A stretch of DNA of 49,672 nt, from NCBI GenBank assembly GCA_017540825.1, contig JAFYAH010000020.1, positions 1 to 49,672 of the forward strand. Direction: 5' to 3'. Numbering within the stretch: the first letter of the stretch is position 1; each line of letters starts with the position of its first letter. This stretch comes from Candidatus Methanomethylophilaceae archaeon. GTDB taxonomy: Archaea > Thermoplasmatota > Thermoplasmata > Methanomassiliicoccales > Methanomethylophilaceae. The notes under the pieces were generated by a model, which worked only from the letters and a program-made list of their open reading frames with translations, searched no databases and had not been told where the DNA came from. A program made the position numbers and the translations under genes. Below, one piece after another: positions 25,701-34,085 of the stretch.

Positions 25701-26267
25701 GTCCTGAAGATGTACGTCTCTGAGCTCGACGAGGTTTTCGAGTCTGGAGGGCTGCTGTTCAAGGTCGTGTCCAGAGGCGAGGCCGCCCTGATCGGGAGCT
25801 CGGATGCCCTGATTGTCTCCCTGGTTGTCCCCGATTCCGTCAGGCATCTGGGGTTCGACTACGAGATAACCCAGATAGGGACGAAGGCGTTCTACAAATC
25901 CGCCACCCTGACGTCGGTCGAGCTCGGCAGCGTGAGCAGCATCGGGATGAAGGCGTTCGCGAGATGCTCCGCCCTCGAGTCATTAGACCTCTCCGGATGC
26001 AAGAACATCGGAGCGTACGCGTTCTACGGATGCGGCTCCCTGAGAACGGTCTCGTTCGCAGACGAGGTAGTGCTCGGAACCAGCGCTTTCTACAGATGCA
26101 TGGGACTCGAGAGCATCGAGTTCGGCGCCATTTCATCCATGGGAAGCAACGTCTTCTACGGATGGGTGTTCTGGGACCCCGATACCGGAAAGAGGATGCC
26201 CGTGACCGCAGACAGCCTTTCCGGATGTGCTTTCCTCAAGACGGCGAGCAAGATGGTCCGCGCTTGA
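22731..26267 (+). CDS. large secreted BspA-type LRR protein 1
   Basis: A 1178-residue secreted protein. Residues 1-24 are a signal peptide (MRITWLGAVLLMTAAALALVSPCADA). Residues 25-750 form beta-rich regions of unknown fold with several Cys. About 755-820 is an InlB-type B-repeat (FKSWNTEPDGTGTEYIAGT then RLFAQYG). From about 850 to the end come BspA-like LRR_5 units of the form IGEKAFYGNSTIRTADLT, IGMKAFARCSALESLDLS, IGAYAFYGCGSLRTVSF. The C-terminus (LSGCAFLKTASKMVRA) repeats a motif found inside this protein and in its neighbour. Such proteins mediate attachment to host, bacteria or food particles in gut archaea. No sortase motif or terminal membrane anchor is visible. Confidence 0.85.
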   Translation: MRITWLGAVLLMTAAALALVSPCADAEDGLCQVKISGTVSADAEAVLSGAAGETVVQIGDRIVSTMVAPGEYVLSVRSADGTVYNEKEVVIDGMATFRFFTTKLCSGNSGWTHGKDYTSDIVLNNGNTRFAPVMVDGAGVTIVAEVGDVADVTAIPSADTVAKGFCPVHRTITLSSVKSVYKYVLPAADEFKITVPSGSSVSLGMRAYDVMEPLEIAPFEIEDDGEKATYTYWLIVGYTYGLRVSADGFADHCCVLRMKAGLKAEVTKEEIESLSADDPGTGDAECDMLLNVNAEGFLRMGVGGRFVLSPQRVTYTDDDAKYGMFLSPEFHYSAISPDGSPSDVVSFEGSAMRAEKEGTAFVLVTCEAVSVRYLNVPDMSDKVFHAGNGKGTGVFVVTVGGGAGPDMGVEIRSQNVSGRESGSHFDSDLDVIYYSEEVRHGSVYIDATYSGRSSVFNPVYVDGRLASFSQAETISSERCRAEVVNGPNIVRAETDSGASYQVVKASPVKVSVIDLDRGSYDLFVPGDEISVEVTGVRAPASSQFYGAEASLVLTMYGETYVSDRDGSFGAITIPRDASGEGVPMSLKVCCSGCCPVFGSHRAGTDGLVSEDRSADFGSFTLKRYFLSEYRTISLDTMVDEDWDTHASADAGAQGKTVDIGSFEVVAGKRLYLSLNRTSSQALYGAKSISGTEEWMECDTLASTTDKVLIVAAPGADDIGDHSFTIVLKLLNKQGTMKTTVTGKITVLETRTVVDLVSIAGKSVSLPGIPEGTPVPEGMEFKSWNTEPDGTGTEYIAGTMMNPNTDMRLFAQYGSLDVGSTFLEDGLYYTITSLDSASGTVTVTGCVDSYGQDLVIPASVEYGGVEYAVDAIGEKAFYGNSTIRTADLTTAKSIGFKAFSYGLELQSLRVSGDVGAYSFYCCYKLTSLEIVGGSKLGKSAFSECKNLADVTFPEDLKVGKNAFYKCTFKSEDGTRLSYDELAGHRFVGEKGVLKMYVSELDEVFESGGLLFKVVSRGEAALIGSSDALIVSLVVPDSVRHLGFDYEITQIGTKAFYKSATLTSVELGSVSSIGMKAFARCSALESLDLSGCKNIGAYAFYGCGSLRTVSFADEVVLGTSAFYRCMGLESIEFGAISSMGSNVFYGWVFWDPDTGKRMPVTADSLSGCAFLKTASKMVRA

Positions 26268-26274
26268 GCCATAT

Positions 26275-26300
26275 GCCGGGCGGTGACAGAGCCGTCCGGC
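26275..26300 (+). terminator. hairpin after LRR gene 1
   Basis: GCCGGGCGG (26275-26283) pairs with CCGTCCGGC (26292-26300), nine pairs including one G-U, with an 8-base loop, 7 bases after the LRR gene's stop. There is no strong T-run directly behind it. Confidence 0.4.
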
Positions 26301-26350
26301 GAGACACTCCATTATTACGAATCGAGAAGGACAGAGGGAGCCGTACAAAC

Positions 26351-26390
26351 GATATATAATCCAATGATGATTAATCATCCATAAAACATA
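26351..26390 (+). promoter_or_regulatory. promoter and 14-bp palindrome before LRR gene 2
   Basis: GATATATAAT (26351-26360) and AAACATATATCC (about 26384-26395) are two TATA-like boxes. Between them is a perfect palindrome, GATGATTAATCATC (26366-26379), placed at or just after the start of the upstream promoter, as expected for a repressor site. A Shine-Dalgarno AAGGAG stands about 10 bases before the ATG at 26450, so this gene has a leader. The regulator is unknown. Confidence 0.5.
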
Positions 26391-26449
26391 TATCCGAATC
26401 GGCAGGACGAGATATCCAAACGTTCCCGCTGAGGAGGCAAGGAGCCCTC

Positions 26450-29400
26450 ATGTCAAGCATAAAATCAACGGGGATCGTCGCGCTGGTGGTGCTGGCGACC
26501 GTCCTCGCTTTCGCGGCCGCCCCGTCGGGAGACTGCAGCACGACCGCCGTCACGATAGACGGAGCGAGCTACAACCTCTTGGACGGAGGCACGGCCACTT
26601 ACACAAAAGCACCCTCCTCGACCTCCGAGGTCACAGTCCCCGACTCGGTCGAGTACGACGGAACGACATATCCTGTGACCGCCATCGGCATCAGCGCTTT
26701 CAAGAACAACAAGTCATTGACGAGCGTGTCCCTTCCGACGACGGTGGCGTCCCTCCCCTCCTCATGCTTCTCAGGTTGCACCAATCTGGCGAGCATCGTC
26801 CTGGGAGGGGTCCAGGAGCTGCCGAGCGGCTGCTTCAACGGCTGCGGCTTCGTAACGTTCAGCTCCGACGTCACCAAGATCGGGGACAACTCCTTCAAAG
26901 GATGCCTGTCCCTGCAGTCGGTCGTGATGCCCAGCCTTCTTACAGTTGCCTCCGGGAGCTTCCAGAACTGCAGCTCTCTGTCGACGGCCTCGTTCGCGTC
27001 CGCCAACGGGGTGGCAAAGAACGCGTTCTCCGGATGCTCTAGCCTGACCGAGGTGTCCGTCCCCAAGGCGATCACCATCGAGTCGGGAGCCTTCAGCGAC
27101 TGCAGCTCCCTGAGCACAGTCGATGCCGGCAGCCTCGTCCGCATTGGAGAGAAGGCCTTCTTCAACTGCTCTTCGATCGAGTCGTTCGACCTGACAGGAG
27201 TCATCGACGCCGGGTACTCAGCGTTCTCCGGGACCAGCATCCCGGACATCATGACCATCGGGTCCACGGTCATATACATCCCCGCGTCATTCACCCAGGT
27301 CGTTCTCCCATCCGACGTGATAGCGATCGGAGGCGGCGCGTTCTACGGGATCTCTATGGATTCCTACGTCGTCCCCGACCACGTCAGGTCCATCTACGAC
27401 TACGCGTTCTATAACTCGGACATTGGCGAGATCTACATCCACGACGGCGTGGACCTCGTGGGGAACTACGCCTTCAGCTACTGCGACTCCCTGACCTCTG
27501 TGAGACTCCCGGCAGGGCTCACCTACATCGGGGACTACACCTTCAGCCACTGCGTTTCGCTGGAGACGATAGACATACCATCGACGGTGAACTACGTGGG
27601 ACTGTACTCGTTCTCCGAGTGCGCGTCCTTGGACGATGTCGTCCTTCCCGAAGTCCTCAGATTCGCTGGAACTGGGATGTTCAACAAGTGCTACAGCCTG
27701 AAGAACATCGACACCGGCGGGGTGACCGAGTTCAGCAGCGACATGTTCCGTGACTGCACATCTCTCGAGAGCATCGCGATACCCGCAGGCTCCACGGTGG
27801 GAGCGAACATGTTCAGCGGCTGCACCTCGCTGTCCTCGGTGGAGCTGCCGTACGACCTGGAGTCGATCCCCAACAACATGTTCAACGGATGCAGTGCCCT
27901 GGCCTCGATAGACCTTCCGAATGTGACAAGCATCGGCAGCAACGCGTTCGCGAACTCCGGGCTGGTCGAGTTCACGATCCCCGCCTCCCTGGCGCGCGAC
28001 GGCCTGAGCGCGGCCTTCAGCGGATGCGCGTCGCTCCGCAAGGTCACGTTCCTCCCCTCTTACTTGGACGTGCCCGCGCAGGCGTTCAACAAGTGCTCCA
28101 GCCTGAAGACGCTGGACATACGCGGCACCATTAACGTAGGCGTCAACAGCACTTTCACGAACTGCAGCAGCCTCGACACGTTCGTCATACGCAGCTCCAT
28201 GCCCTTCGGAACCGTGTCGTCCTTCAACTTCGTACCTCTGAAAAGCCTGGTGAAGACCGACTCCGCAAACGGATGCACGTACGTCGACGGGATCTTCGAC
28301 GACGGGACCAGCACGAGGAGCGGAAAGATACTGCTCAACGTGGACAGCGCGTCGCTGCTATCCATGGACTCCAGCTACATCGGGGCGTCGAAGAAGGCCG
28401 TGAGCACCGTGTTCTCCGGCCACGGAACCTTCAGCGTGCCGAGCGACATGTTCGAGCTGGACGGCGGATCGGTATATTCCGGCACCGCGCTGGTCATGAC
28501 GTCCTCCAGCTCCGTCATCAGGGCGGGAACTACGGCGCTGATGCCGACGTCCCTCGACGGCCTGATCGGGAAGACGACCCTGTCGCTGCCCGAATCGGTG
28601 ACCGAGATCAGGAGCTCAGCGCTGTCCGTAACCGAGAACTCCAAGATCGCCACGCTGCTGCTCAGCTCTTCCCCGACGATCGAGCGCCGTGCGTTCGCTC
28701 TGCCTGCCGGCGCCGAGGCCTACTATCTCAACGGCGTATACGACGGAGGCCTCAGTTCCGAGCTGACGCCTGCAGGATACTTCGTCCCTCTTTCCGGAGG
28801 GAACGTGCTGCTGAAGCCGAACGACCCCCTATCCTGCGAGATATCGACCGTGTCCGACGGCTCGTCCGTGGCGTTCAGCATAGCCCTGGACGACATACAC
28901 GACCTTTCCGTGCTATCAGTGAAGTCGAACGGCAGCAACGTACCTGTGGCGGCCTCCGGCACAATACTAGACGGAGAGGACGTCTCAGGGATGTACATCC
29001 TCAGGAACGTCGCTTCCACAAAGAAGGTCGACATCACCGGGATCACGCTGAACACGTACGAGATGTGTTTCGACGCATGCGACGGAGCCGGCATATCCAT
29101 ACTGAGCACAGAGGGCATACCCCACGGCAAGACTGTCTCGTTCTCCGTCAGGGCCCTTCCCGGGTACCATATGGACGAATCTTTCTGCGTCAGCGTCGAC
29201 GGGACGCCCATGATCCCGGTCGCCTCCGAAGAAGGATACCGCGCCTACAGCATGACGATGACCGCCGACTGCAACGTCGCCGTCGTCGGCATGGCGCTGA
29301 ACGACGAGGTCACCGTCACTTTCGACAGCGCTGGAGGGTCCAGCGTCCCGTCCCAGTCGTTCCCTTCGGGAATGAGCGCAAGCGAGCCTGCCGAGCCGGT

Positions 29401-31957
29401 CAAGGCCGGATTCGCCTTCGGGGGGTGGATGCTGGACGGAGAGCCCTACGCCTTCGGCCCGGCCGAGGAGGACGCCGTGCTCACCGCCAGATGGCTGCCT
29501 CGGAACCCGGAGTTCACTGTGACCTTCTCCGCCGACAACGGCGAGATCCTGGCTTACGCAGACGGGAAGCCTATCCAGTCCGGATCCAAAGCCCCTCAGG
29601 GGTCATCGGTGAGGCTAGTCTTCGTGCCCGAGTACGGATACGAGGCGGTCAGCTGGAAGGTGAACAAGGATACGATCCGCAGCTGCGACGACGAGCTCAC
29701 CATCACGCTGACTAAAAACACGGCAGTGAGCGTCTCATCCCAGTACTACGCCTCCGGCTCTCCCATCCACATGGTGAGCTTCGCCACCCCGACCGCCGAC
29801 AACTACGTCGCGGACTGGACCTTCGGCATCGGCGGCGGGATCGCGGGGATGAACTTCAAGAACATGACCTATGCGCCAGCGATCATGGGCGACTTCATCT
29901 ACTGCAAGTGCGACAACTATCTGCTCAAGATCGACTTCGACGGCAACCTGGTGAAAGAGGTCAAGGTGGCCGACTCCTTCTCCGGATACTACGAGTACCT
30001 GGCTGTGGGGAACGGCCTGGTCCTGGACTGCCTGACCGGGAAGGTGTTCAATGCGGACCTCGACCAGGTGTTCGCCATAGGGACCACCGACATCACCGGA
30101 TACTACAGCGACGGGCGCTTCTACGTCACCGACAAGTCCGGCACGGGATGCTTCCTCGCCGAGGACCTGGACCCGTCGTCGCCCACCAACTTACAGCTCC
30201 CCTTGTGGAAGCGCAACATAGGGTCCTCCATCTCCGACTACAGAGGGGGATCGAACATCGTGTTCTCCGGAGACTTCATGATGGTCGTCGGCAACGGGGA
30301 CGGCGGAACGGTGTTCCTGGCCACCGTCGAATGCGGCACCGGGGACGAGATCGACAGGATCTACATCGACGACTTCAAGGGCCTGTACACCAACACCGGA
30401 TACTCCGAGATATGCGAGGGATACGCCACCCTGACCGCCTACGGGGCCGGGATCATGGAGAACCAGGGCAGCCGCCCGATAATCAACATATCCGCGGTGA
30501 GGATAGACGGCGAGGGCTTCTTCGACGACGTCACCCTCAGGACCGCGTCCACAGGCACCGGCAACGGCCACACCTCGGCGCTGGTCGTCGTGGACGGCCT
30601 TGGATACGTGTTCGCCGACGACACATTCCTGGTGTACGACATGGACACTTTCGAGTGCATAGCGACCGCCGAGAACGAGAGGTTCTTCTCCCACGGGGAC
30701 ATGGTCGTCTCCACTGGATACGACGGGAAGGTGTACGCCTACCGCACGTCCTACGTCGCTTCGCCTAACCTCTACATGGGCATCTACGACGTCGCGTCTG
30801 GAACGGCCAGCTCCGCCTCCTTGAATGGCGTCTGCGAGACCGAGTACTGCTCCCAGCAGGTCCACTTCCTGCCCGACGGGAGGATAGTGTTCGTGAACGA
30901 CGGCGGGCTGCTGTACTGCATAGGCTTCGGGGAGACGCAGTTCGTCGAGAACGGGCTGGTGTACGAGTTCACCGACAAGGCGACGGCCGTGACCGTCGTC
31001 GGCTACGAGACCGAGCCTTCGGGAGCCTTGGCCATAGCGTCGACCGTGACCCACGACGGCGCTACGTACAAGGTGGAGGGAATCGGCAGCAAGGCCTTCG
31101 CCTACTGCAACGGCATAACATCCCTCACGGTGGACGTGGACGTGGGGCCGTACGCCTTCTACGCCTGCAAGGGCCTGAAGACGCTCAGGGTGACCGACGG
31201 GGCCTCCGTGCTCGGCAAGAGCGCGTTCAGCTCGTGCACCAAGCTGACATACATCGTGCTGTCCGACAGCGTGTCCTCGATCGGAAAGAACGCATTCTAC
31301 GGATGCACCTTCTACGAGGAAGGAAGCGTCCTGGACCCGACGGCGGGCAACCTCTCCGGGCACAAGTTCACCGGCAGCAGGACTAGCATGTCGGTTTACA
31401 CGCCGGGAGTCGGAGGGACGATTACCCAGGACGGCGTCAGGTACGGGATAACCTCCAACGGAAGCGCGAAGACGCTCACCGTGAAGGGATACACCGGCGA
31501 CCTCGGAGACGTCCTCGACCTGCCAGACAGCGTCCGCTACCTCGGGTTCGACTGGAAGGTCGTCAGCATCGAGGAGAAGGTGTTCTACGGCTGCACGCAG
31601 CTGGTCAGCATAGACCTGGGCTCCGTGGAGACCGTGGGGTACAAAGCGTTCGCCAACTGCAAGAACATCGTCCATGCGGACCTGTCGTCGGTTGTCACGT
31701 TCGGCGACTACTCCTTCGCAGCGTGCACCTCCCTCTCCGCCCTGGACCTGACCTCCGCGGCCACCATAGGGAGGAGCGCGTTCAGCGGATGCACCGGCCT
31801 CGTGTACGTCGCGTTCTCCGGCGACCTGGCCGATGTGGGGAGCAACGCGTTCTACAAGGTAACGTTCTACGTGAACAACAAGTCCGTGTCCAAGACTCCG
31901 GAAAAGCTGGGAGGAAGGACCTTCGCCGGCGCAAGCTCCAAGCTTTACCTTGTCTGA
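26450..31957 (+). CDS. giant secreted BspA-type LRR protein 2
   Basis: An 1835-residue secreted protein. Signal peptide at residues 1-28. Residues about 35-790 are some 25 BspA-like LRR_5 repeats (pattern: aromatic-x-x-Cys-xx-Leu-xx-hydrophobic-x-hydrophobic, with frequent GCTNL, NCSSL, GCSAL). About 950-1020 is an InlB B-type repeat (VTVTFDSAGGSSVPSQ to GGWMLDGEPYAF). About 1100-1500 looks like a PQQ/YVTN-type beta-propeller (blades such as DFIYCKCDNYLLKIDFDGNLV, DGLGYVFADDTFLVYDM). About 1515-1835 is a second LRR block ending LGGRTFAGASSKLYLV. It shares its C-terminal layout with the preceding protein. Probable adhesin; no anchor is visible. Confidence 0.85.
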   Translation: MSSIKSTGIVALVVLATVLAFAAAPSGDCSTTAVTIDGASYNLLDGGTATYTKAPSSTSEVTVPDSVEYDGTTYPVTAIGISAFKNNKSLTSVSLPTTVASLPSSCFSGCTNLASIVLGGVQELPSGCFNGCGFVTFSSDVTKIGDNSFKGCLSLQSVVMPSLLTVASGSFQNCSSLSTASFASANGVAKNAFSGCSSLTEVSVPKAITIESGAFSDCSSLSTVDAGSLVRIGEKAFFNCSSIESFDLTGVIDAGYSAFSGTSIPDIMTIGSTVIYIPASFTQVVLPSDVIAIGGGAFYGISMDSYVVPDHVRSIYDYAFYNSDIGEIYIHDGVDLVGNYAFSYCDSLTSVRLPAGLTYIGDYTFSHCVSLETIDIPSTVNYVGLYSFSECASLDDVVLPEVLRFAGTGMFNKCYSLKNIDTGGVTEFSSDMFRDCTSLESIAIPAGSTVGANMFSGCTSLSSVELPYDLESIPNNMFNGCSALASIDLPNVTSIGSNAFANSGLVEFTIPASLARDGLSAAFSGCASLRKVTFLPSYLDVPAQAFNKCSSLKTLDIRGTINVGVNSTFTNCSSLDTFVIRSSMPFGTVSSFNFVPLKSLVKTDSANGCTYVDGIFDDGTSTRSGKILLNVDSASLLSMDSSYIGASKKAVSTVFSGHGTFSVPSDMFELDGGSVYSGTALVMTSSSSVIRAGTTALMPTSLDGLIGKTTLSLPESVTEIRSSALSVTENSKIATLLLSSSPTIERRAFALPAGAEAYYLNGVYDGGLSSELTPAGYFVPLSGGNVLLKPNDPLSCEISTVSDGSSVAFSIALDDIHDLSVLSVKSNGSNVPVAASGTILDGEDVSGMYILRNVASTKKVDITGITLNTYEMCFDACDGAGISILSTEGIPHGKTVSFSVRALPGYHMDESFCVSVDGTPMIPVASEEGYRAYSMTMTADCNVAVVGMALNDEVTVTFDSAGGSSVPSQSFPSGMSASEPAEPVKAGFAFGGWMLDGEPYAFGPAEEDAVLTARWLPRNPEFTVTFSADNGEILAYADGKPIQSGSKAPQGSSVRLVFVPEYGYEAVSWKVNKDTIRSCDDELTITLTKNTAVSVSSQYYASGSPIHMVSFATPTADNYVADWTFGIGGGIAGMNFKNMTYAPAIMGDFIYCKCDNYLLKIDFDGNLVKEVKVADSFSGYYEYLAVGNGLVLDCLTGKVFNADLDQVFAIGTTDITGYYSDGRFYVTDKSGTGCFLAEDLDPSSPTNLQLPLWKRNIGSSISDYRGGSNIVFSGDFMMVVGNGDGGTVFLATVECGTGDEIDRIYIDDFKGLYTNTGYSEICEGYATLTAYGAGIMENQGSRPIINISAVRIDGEGFFDDVTLRTASTGTGNGHTSALVVVDGLGYVFADDTFLVYDMDTFECIATAENERFFSHGDMVVSTGYDGKVYAYRTSYVASPNLYMGIYDVASGTASSASLNGVCETEYCSQQVHFLPDGRIVFVNDGGLLYCIGFGETQFVENGLVYEFTDKATAVTVVGYETEPSGALAIASTVTHDGATYKVEGIGSKAFAYCNGITSLTVDVDVGPYAFYACKGLKTLRVTDGASVLGKSAFSSCTKLTYIVLSDSVSSIGKNAFYGCTFYEEGSVLDPTAGNLSGHKFTGSRTSMSVYTPGVGGTITQDGVRYGITSNGSAKTLTVKGYTGDLGDVLDLPDSVRYLGFDWKVVSIEEKVFYGCTQLVSIDLGSVETVGYKAFANCKNIVHADLSSVVTFGDYSFAACTSLSALDLTSAATIGRSAFSGCTGLVYVAFSGDLADVGSNAFYKVTFYVNNKSVSKTPEKLGGRTFAGASSKLYLV

Positions 31958-31968
31958 ATGCCTTTAAC

Positions 31969-31986
31969 CGGGGGCAGAGTCCCCCG
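31969..31986 (+). terminator. hairpin after LRR gene 2
   Basis: CGGGGG (31969-31974) pairs with CCCCCG (31981-31986) around a 6-base loop, 11 bases after the stop of the giant LRR gene. It probably marks the end of that transcript. Confidence 0.45.
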
Positions 31987-32064
31987 AAACCCTTTCCTGC
32001 CTATCATATCCGGCCGAGCCTGGGCGACCGAACTGCAGATATCGCCCTTCTTCCATCACGGAAC

Positions 32065-33468
32065 ATGCGCTCCTCCATAGATTTCTACGACGACGACCCA
32101 GAAGGCTACTCGGACAAGACCTTCGGAGCGGACGTGTCCCCGATTAGAGACAGGTTCCTGAGGTACGTCCCCGAAGGAGGGCGCATACTGGACCTGGGAT
32201 GTGGATCGGGCAGGGACACGCTATACTTCTCCGGAATAGGGCTCGTCCCTGTTCCAGTGGACGGCTCGGAAGGGATGTGCAGGATCGCGGAGAGGAACAC
32301 CGGGATCAAGGTGCGCAGGCTTCTCTTCGCGGATCTGGACTACCAGGAGGAGTTCGACGCCGTATGGGCGTGCTCCACCCTCCTCCACGTTCCTTCGGCC
32401 GAGTTCCCGGACGTCCTCATGAAGGTGAAGCGGGCCATGAAGGACGGGGCGGTGCTCTTCATGTCCTTCAAGGAAGGAGACTTCGAAGGGGAGAGGGAAG
32501 GCCGCATGTACACGGACATGACCGAAGGCCGCGTCAGAAGGCTGTGCGAGAGCTGCAGGCTCGTGGTGCTGGAGTCCTGGAGCTCCCTGGAGCCGGGCCG
32601 CGACGTCCTATGGCGCAATACGATAGTAAGGAAACGACGTGCCCGCACCGCCAAGGTTGTTATCGGAGAACGCATTCTCCGTCGCATGGCGTACGACGGA
32701 AGGATGGGCATCGAAGACATAGTCGACGAGGAGAAGACTGTCTACTTCGACACCTACAAGCTCAAGAAGATGACAGGGACCAGGATAGGGCCGATACTTG
32801 GGGAGAGCGAGTTCTCGTCCCCGTTCAAGGTGGCCTGCGAGATAGCCGGCCTCTACCCCGGGGACAAGGCAAACAAGTACATCGAGGCGGGCAACATTCT
32901 GGAGCCGGTCCTCAGGGACTACCTGGCGTCCCGTGCCAACGCGATGCTGAAGGGCCCGCTGGGGATCCCCGACGGGTCCGTGGCGGCGATAGAGGACCCC
33001 GTACCGATGGAGATGTGCGGCTACGACCATTTCCACAACGAGAAGCTCTTCGGAGGGCTCGTGGACGGGTACATCAGGGTGGACAACGTCAGGGACACGA
33101 TACTGGAGATCAAGACCTCCGGGGTGAAGGAGAAATGGGAGGACGGGAACGGCGGGTACACCAACGTGCCGATGTCCTACATGTACCAGGCGTCGCTGTA
33201 CGCTGAGCTCTCCAACCTGGACCGCATCGTGTTCCTCGTCGGGTTCCTGGAGGAGGACGACTACGACCGCCCGAAGCAGTGGGTCCCCACCGAGGAGAAC
33301 ACTTACGTCATCGTGAAGGATAAGCTGGACATGAAGCCGGTCATGGAGAAGTGCACCGCATGGTACAACGAGTACATGAAGAACGGCTACACGCCGGAAT
33401 GGACCGACTCGGAATGCGACCAGGAGGTCCTGAAATACCTCAAAGCCTTCAAGAGGAAGAAGAGATGA
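32065..33468 (+). CDS. methyltransferase joined in frame to YqaJ-like nuclease
   Basis: A single 467-codon frame with two unrelated parts. Residues 1-190 are a class I methyltransferase (GGRILDLGCGSGRDTLYFSG, PVPVDGSEGM, FDAVWACSTLLHVPS). From about residue 208 (ATG at 32686) is a YqaJ/lambda-exonuclease-type PD-(D/E)XK nuclease: TGTRIGPILGESEFSSPF, GNILEPVLRDYL, GGLVDGYI (Asp), ILEIKTSG (Glu-x-Lys) and MYQASLYAEL (Gln). The linker is encoded by sequence with a 7-bp hairpin (32664-32681) and looks like former intergenic DNA, so these may be two genes whose separating stop was lost. The final TGA overlaps the nitroreductase ATG (ATGA, 33465-33468). Confidence 0.72.
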   Translation: MRSSIDFYDDDPEGYSDKTFGADVSPIRDRFLRYVPEGGRILDLGCGSGRDTLYFSGIGLVPVPVDGSEGMCRIAERNTGIKVRRLLFADLDYQEEFDAVWACSTLLHVPSAEFPDVLMKVKRAMKDGAVLFMSFKEGDFEGEREGRMYTDMTEGRVRRLCESCRLVVLESWSSLEPGRDVLWRNTIVRKRRARTAKVVIGERILRRMAYDGRMGIEDIVDEEKTVYFDTYKLKKMTGTRIGPILGESEFSSPFKVACEIAGLYPGDKANKYIEAGNILEPVLRDYLASRANAMLKGPLGIPDGSVAAIEDPVPMEMCGYDHFHNEKLFGGLVDGYIRVDNVRDTILEIKTSGVKEKWEDGNGGYTNVPMSYMYQASLYAELSNLDRIVFLVGFLEEDDYDRPKQWVPTEENTYVIVKDKLDMKPVMEKCTAWYNEYMKNGYTPEWTDSECDQEVLKYLKAFKRKKR

Positions 33469-34085
33469 GCATTGACGAGATATTCACGAGGACCAGCGTC
33501 AGGAGCTTCTCCGACAAGGTCCCGACCGACGAGGACATGGAGCTCCTGATGAAGGCGGCCATGGCTGCGCCCTCCGCGATGAACCAGCAGTGCTGGGAGT
33601 TCTGCATCGTGGACGACGAGGAGGTCATCGACAAGCTGTCTAAGGCGGCTCCCTACGCGTCGCCTGTGGGAAGAGCCCCCAGGGCCATAGTCGTCCTGGG
33701 GAACGTCGGTTTCATGAAGGCGGCCATGATGTGGCAGCAGGACCTCGCGGCGGCTACCCAGAACATCCTCCTGGCGGCGAAGTCCAAGGGCATCGGGACC
33801 GTCTGGATTGGCATAGCGCCGCACCCGGACAGGATGGAGGCCGTATCCGAGGCTATATGCCTGCCGGAGGACGTCAAGCCCTTCTGCCTCATCGCCGTGG
33901 GATATCCAGACAAGGAACCCGTTCCCAACGAAGGCAGATACAAGCCGGAGAGAGTGCACCGCAACAGGTACCGACCTCGCCGAAGCAAGAACGAGACCGA
34001 TACCAGGAGGGCGAGCATGGCGGCGTTGCAGAGAAGGAACACCGCCATGAACCTTCCGCTGTTATGCACCTCCCCCTTGGCGTAA
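33465..34085 (+). CDS. nitroreductase-family flavoprotein
   Basis: About 170 recognisable residues of an FMN-dependent nitroreductase: RTSVRSFSDKVPTDEDMELLMKAAMAAPSAMNQQCWEF holds the N-terminal FMN contacts, and GIGTVWIGIAPHPDRMEAVSEAICLPEDVKPFCLIAVGYPDKEP is the typical C-terminal half. Members reduce quinones, nitro compounds or act in cofactor metabolism. Coupled by ATGA to the methyltransferase-nuclease frame. The normal family end (RVHRNRY) comes at about 33971, yet no stop follows. The frame runs to 34085 opposite the end of the converging transporter, whose frame likewise fails to stop. Confidence 0.82.
   Translation: MSIDEIFTRTSVRSFSDKVPTDEDMELLMKAAMAAPSAMNQQCWEFCIVDDEEVIDKLSKAAPYASPVGRAPRAIVVLGNVGFMKAAMMWQQDLAAATQNILLAAKSKGIGTVWIGIAPHPDRMEAVSEAICLPEDVKPFCLIAVGYPDKEPVPNEGRYKPERVHRNRYRPRRSKNETDTRRASMAALQRRNTAMNLPLLCTSPLA

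Noticed and set aside
26450-31957. CRISPR array suggested by repeated short motifs
   Set aside because: The repetition is at protein level (LRR units of varying length and sequence in one long frame); there are no identical direct repeats with even spacers and no cas genes.
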